Source of the DNA: Aquila chrysaetos chrysaetos
Taxonomy: Eukaryota; Chordata; Aves; Accipitriformes; Accipitridae
Direction: 5' to 3'
NCBI RefSeq assembly: GCF_900496995.4
Contig: NC_044005.1
Span: 23,379,363 to 23,443,362 of the forward strand
DNA: 64,000 nt
The notes under the pieces were generated by a model that searched no databases, was not told the origin of the DNA, and saw only the letters and a program-made list of their open reading frames with translations. Below, in pieces: positions 60,106 to 64,000 of this stretch; position 1 is the stretch's first letter; every line of letters starts with the position of its first letter. The translations under genes were made by a program, and so were the position numbers.

Positions 60106-62510
60106 AGGACCCAACTCTGATCTGACACCATTGTGTCATCTTGGCTTGAAGCTCTCGGGAAATCGCTCACCTCTGAAAAACAGCTGTGAGAAAGTCTGTA
60201 GAATGGAGACCTGCAAGATAAGAAAGGGAAAATTACAGAGTTAGGATTATTGGGCCAGAGACTGCAGGTAGCTCAGAGATTCAAGAAGAAAAACACCAAA
60301 ACAGAAAGGTATAAAATCCTAATAGAAAAAACAGGGAAATGGCATCTCATCAACATAGAGTATTGGCTCAAGGGAGCAGCAGAGGTCAACCCTTCCCTTC
60401 CCAACTGATGTCTGCTTGGCCAGGAAAGATTTTTCGGGTACTTTATCGGGGTGGTGAGCCTGCCAACATTTAGCCTAGTAGCTCTGTAAATCCTCTGTCT
60501 CTCATATGTGTTATCAATACGTATTTGCTTTATGCTTTTAAGTTCTGCTTGCAGAGTCTTTTCGCTGACCACTAAGGTGCCAAAATAAAGTGTCTCAAAG
60601 AAGGAGGGTTGCAATGTTCAGTGCAGAAGTAAGGCACTCAGAGATACATGCAGCACATTAGCAGACATGTGGGAGTCAGGCTTTAGCACTTGAGACTTCA
60701 AAGTGAATAAGGCCAGTAACATCTTCCTAATCCAGGATTTTTACCCAGTATTTCTTTTTTATTTGTTTGTACAGTCACTGTGCACAAATAACAGCCATAT
60801 TCTTGGGCCACTATCAAGACTGACAAGAGAGATGCAGAATACATGCAGATTTTAAGGTCAAAATCTGTTTGCAGGGAACCAATATTGTTAAGGAAGCAAA
60901 TGCAGTATTTTTGAGAATGAACACCACTTTCCTAAGGAAGAAAAAAAAGAGGTAAGACACAGGGCAACTGTCACTCTAATGTACCCACGTTCATCAGATG
61001 GAATTATCTCAGGCATTTGGGATACCATCATAACACAGCACTGTCAGAGGATCAGTGTCTCCTGCTCTGACAATAAATGCTTTGGTTGTTAGGCAGCAGC
61101 AGGAGATGATCATCTGCCTTGAATACATTAATGCCTCCGTCCATTCTCATTATCCCTCAACTCATGAAAACATTAGAGCTCTCGTCACGGTGAAAGTCCT
61201 AGTGAAGTGTCTGTGGGAGACAGAGATTTATATGGGGCATGGTGGCAGAGAGAGGGGAAGGCACTCTTTCATATGTCAGCAGGGAAATTATTTAGTCATG
61301 TATGCCTCACACATGTGGTAAATGTTGCTATAAAAGTCCCTTCCAGTTAATAATTAATTTTCTAAACACAAACATGTTCTCTTCTCACAAGAGAAAAGAC
61401 ACTGTGCTCACTGGAAAGCTTGTGCCAACTCAAAGCTTCCCCTTTAGCCCTCTTGTACATTGTGTCCACTGCAATTCTCTTGTAGCAGCAGCCTTCAAAC
61501 AAATATCTTCAAACAACTGTGCTGCAGATCTCCCCGTGTACAGGGAGGATCTCAACCAGCTGTTAGCCATGGAGGACGTGTCATGTAGTGTTGGCGTATA
61601 AACACTTGCCAATTCATTATCGTATCTGCCAGCTTGCTTTCATGTAATTCTCCAAAAACGATTCTTCAAGATGCCCCTGGATAATCACTGTGTATGGTCA
61701 AGAGAGAAAACCCACAGAAACATTAAATGTTATCCTCTGTACAGACTTGAAAATGTTGTTACTGTCAGTAAATGCTGTTAGTAATGCCAGCAATAAAAGA
61801 AAGAAAATCAACGTGGTATTTAATGAGCTTTTGCCTTGTACAAAATTATAGGAATGCAGATACTGGGCATGGAGATGTGTGTGAGACAAGGCACCAGCCT
61901 GCAAGCCCATGGCATCCCACCTGGGGTTTCTGACTTTGATGGAAAGTAATGAGAGCTTGGCAGCTTTGGCCAAGTATTCAACTGCTCTTGTAATTGCTTC
62001 ACAACCCCCTGGTCAATCTGCCATAAATGTGTGTCTGGAATAGCAGAGTCCCAGAGCTAAAGCAGCAGGGTTGATGTTAAGTCAAAATTGACTTTCACAG
62101 CTTCTGGCTACAGTGACCCTCATTCTTGCAGCCAAGACTCAACACCCTACCAATAAAAAGTACTAAAATTTGTCTTCAAAGAGCTAATACAAACTGAGGG
62201 AAAAATGCCAGCACAGTAGACCCTCAGCACCTTGAACTTCCTTGACAGACTCCATGTACTTCAACTAGTGATCTTTTAATAGTCATTCTCCTGTCTTTAT
62301 GTTATGGAAACCACAGTCAAACTTCATGATAGTTGTCTTGAGTTCAACAGTTTAATTTACAGATTTGAGTTACTTGATGTAAAGCATCTAGGTGTCTGCG
62401 TTGCTCAGTCTGAAGCAGTGCAGGGTCAAGACTTCTCAGCAGTGGTCAATGCCTCCTCCAAGAATGATGAACTGGAGCATGGCCAAGCCACTTCCTTCAC
62501 AAAGAGAGAT
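60106..62510. other. Unique non-coding stretch
   Basis: No recognised repeat body. The 113-codon minus frame 60273-60614 and the 99-codon plus frame 61302-61601 have no family resemblance or paired splice sites. The part at about 61330-62030 is even-textured and could include conserved non-coding DNA, but no strong motif cluster stands out. Confidence 0.45.
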
Positions 62511-62591
62511 GGAGATGGAGATGGAGATGGAGATGGAGATGGAGATGAGATGAGATGAGATGAGATGAGATGAGATGAGATGAGATGAGAT
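62511..62591. repeat. Compound tandem repeat (GGAGAT)6(GAGAT)9
   Basis: Six perfect GGAGAT hexamers (62511-62546) pass directly into nine perfect GAGAT pentamers (62547-62591). The pentamer differs from the hexamer by one lost G. Antisense translation gives SSHLI and SP repeats, which is why a 157-codon minus frame (62426-62899) stays open; that frame is not a gene. Confidence 0.95.
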
Positions 62592-63450
62592 GAGAGACAA
62601 CTGGAATGGGAAGTGGGGTCTAGGAGACTGAGGCTTGCTGCTTCTCCAGGGCCATGGCTGCTGTTGCTGGGGAAGGCCACCAGCCTACCAGTGGCCATCC
62701 CGTCTCCCTCAGCAGTGATCTTTTCAGACATCAAGCACAGGCAACAGAGGTAGCTGGGTTGTGCTGCTGTCAACAACTGCTGCTTTAGCAATTGTCTGCT
62801 TTCTCTGTTCTTCTTTTGATGCTGTGTGAGTGTTTCTGACTCCTCTGAAAGGACTGTTGAGATGTTACTGAGTATTATTTGAGGCCCATGTAATGCCATT
62901 GAACTGTGAGGTTTTTGTTGCGATACAAGGATGCTTAACTTAATGACAGGAACAGAGGTTGCCTAAAGTGCAGATTTAAGCAGAAGTTCTAGCAGACAGC
63001 TACGCTTGCTTATCTGGGGTCCCTATAGCTCACAATTTGTAAGTTATCCTGGTTTGAAAATTAATTTCTATTTTATAAGGTTAATTTTAAGTCAGATCAG
63101 TTTCCTGAACTGGTTCTCTGTGTAGCCACAAGAAAACTAAATACCAGCAGAGGGGAAAGGCAGGAACATGTGCAGCAGCCCAGGCTTGTATCAGCTTAGG
63201 CTGCCATAGAGACACACATGTGGTTATATATGCAGCTTCACATCATTACTGTATTATAGTCTTAGACCAAATTTAAAAACATGCCCCACTAAAGTGGAAA
63301 TCACCTTACTGCTCATCAGCAACATCAGTCCTCAGACTGCCTGACAGAGTACACATCCTTTAGAGAAATGAAAACATTTATACACTTTTGATCAACACTT
63401 GATGAAACTCTGCAAATATAGCCCTTTCAACTCTTGCAGTCATTTCCATT
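62592..63450. other. Non-coding stretch, possibly downstream of a minus-strand exon
   Basis: No repeat family or coding signature. If the candidate exon at 63.7-63.9 kb is terminal, this lies just beyond its transcript end. Confidence 0.45.
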
Positions 63451-63457
63451 TCAGGTT

Positions 63458-63463
63458 TTTATT
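63458..63463 (-). terminator. Possible polyadenylation signal (AATAAA, minus strand)
   Basis: A canonical hexamer about 330 bp downstream of the reading-A stop codon of the candidate exon. It only matters if that exon is terminal; isolated AATAAA motifs are common in AT-rich DNA. Confidence 0.2.
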
Positions 63464-63721
63464 ATGAGAGAATTTTTTTTAATTAACACAGAAAGCAATT
63501 TTACATATTTGGTTGATATATGAAGGTATCCGAGCCTGTCATAGGTGTTCAGTCTGTGTGCTCTGCTCTTGGTGCACTTTGCGCCCAAATAATTGGAAAA
63601 AAACAACTTCATAGATTTTTTTTCATGGCAGGAGAATGTGAGACAACTCAATGCCAGACTTTCTAACAGGAAGAATTATTGAGGAAAAGAAAGAAGACTG
63701 AAGCATAGGTACATTCCTCAC

Positions 63722-63875
63722 CGGCGGAAGCTGCTTTTCATTAATAGCAAAACAGTATACATATCTTGTAAAGCCTTTGAATACTTTGTAATTAAAGATG
63801 CCATTCTCTGTAGGGATCATCATGCTCTTTTTCTTTCTGCTTATAGGTTTTATGACCTTTTTCCATTTCTAATGC
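63722..63875 (-). CDS. Candidate minus-strand exon, two competing readings, unidentified
   Basis: A strong acceptor on the minus strand (TTGCTCTCTTATTTCTGTCAACAG, AG at 63877-63876) opens this segment, and a good donor (CCGCCG/gtgagg, exon ending at 63722) closes it. Reading A enters at 63875 in the frame ALEMEKGHKTYKQKEKEHD and meets a TAA after 27 codons, so it would be a terminal exon; an AATAAA on the minus strand at 63463-63458 could end it. Reading B uses the weaker AG just inside (exon from 63868) and gives 147 nt, exactly 49 codons, phase 0 at both ends, including IPTENGIFNYKVFKGFTRYV and ending INEKQLPP at the donor. Reading B has the more protein-like composition and a CpG-bearing donor; reading A has the better acceptor. 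I recognise neither peptide. It could also be chance. Confidence 0.3.
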
Positions 63876-64000
63876 CTGTTGACAGAAATAAGAGAGCAAA
63901 AGGTTCATCAGGTTTTTATTCACCCAACCCAAGTAATCACTTGAATACTTTAACTGGCCAAGGTAGGAACTTCTTTTTAAACTGATCTTGATTTCCACAG
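63876..64000. other. Window edge, intron-like sequence
   Basis: On the minus strand this would be the intron in front of the candidate exon, with its pyrimidine-rich acceptor tract at about 63878-63900. A frame stays open through the acceptor to the window edge (63792-63998), so an exon running in from outside is also possible. Confidence 0.3.

Noticed and set aside
62426..62899. 157-codon minus-strand open frame, the longest in the window
   Set aside because: It stays open because of the GGAGAT/GAGAT tandem repeat (SSHLI and SP repeats) and shows no coding character outside it.
1..64000. CRISPR arrays, prokaryotic operons, phage, tRNA or rRNA genes
   Set aside because: No regularly spaced repeats, no tRNA or rRNA-like sequence recognised, and the composition and repeats are those of a vertebrate nuclear genome.

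Overview
This window is nuclear DNA from a vertebrate, almost certainly a bird. It has no operons, Shine-Dalgarno sites or long ORFs. The longest open frames are about 110-160 codons and behave like chance ORFs. The bird assignment rests on interspersed repeats: a minus-strand solo LTR at 1386-1958 of a type I recall as common in neoavian (non-galliform) birds, a second, different solo LTR at about 30661-31509, a CR1 3' tail at about 57700, an older inverted CR1-like copy at about 59835-60105, and several very old SINE/L2-like fossils (MIR-like cores) of the kind shared by archosaurs and other amniotes. The base composition is AT-rich, with few CpGs and no CpG-island promoter.

Layout. 1-23 kb: unique AT-rich intergenic or intronic DNA with the first LTR, two old SINE-like fossils and homopolymer runs. 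23.72-23.86 kb: the best protein-coding candidate, a 138-nt internal exon on the minus strand with both splice sites and phase 1 at each end. 24-31.5 kb: a symmetric AT/GT/AT microsatellite, an old repeat relic and the second LTR. 32-37 kb: unique sequence with homeodomain- and GATA-like motifs, including a nested palindromic GATA cluster at 36.03-36.12 kb that looks like a non-coding regulatory element. 37-57 kb: more unique sequence, one MIR-like fossil, a pyrimidine-rich stretch near 41.5-41.8 kb, and several short blocks that could be conserved non-coding elements. 57-62.6 kb: CR1 fragments and two clean short tandem repeats. 63.7-63.9 kb: a second candidate minus-strand exon with two competing readings.

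The window is therefore a gene-poor region, either a large intron or a gap between genes, with perhaps one or two exons of minus-strand genes whose remaining exons lie outside or are too short to see. I recognise no complete gene and no multi-gene system. The points most worth checking are the 23.7-kb exon, the 63.8-kb exon, the GATA palindrome and the two LTR insertions. All family assignments were made by eye from memory of consensus sequences, with no database search.
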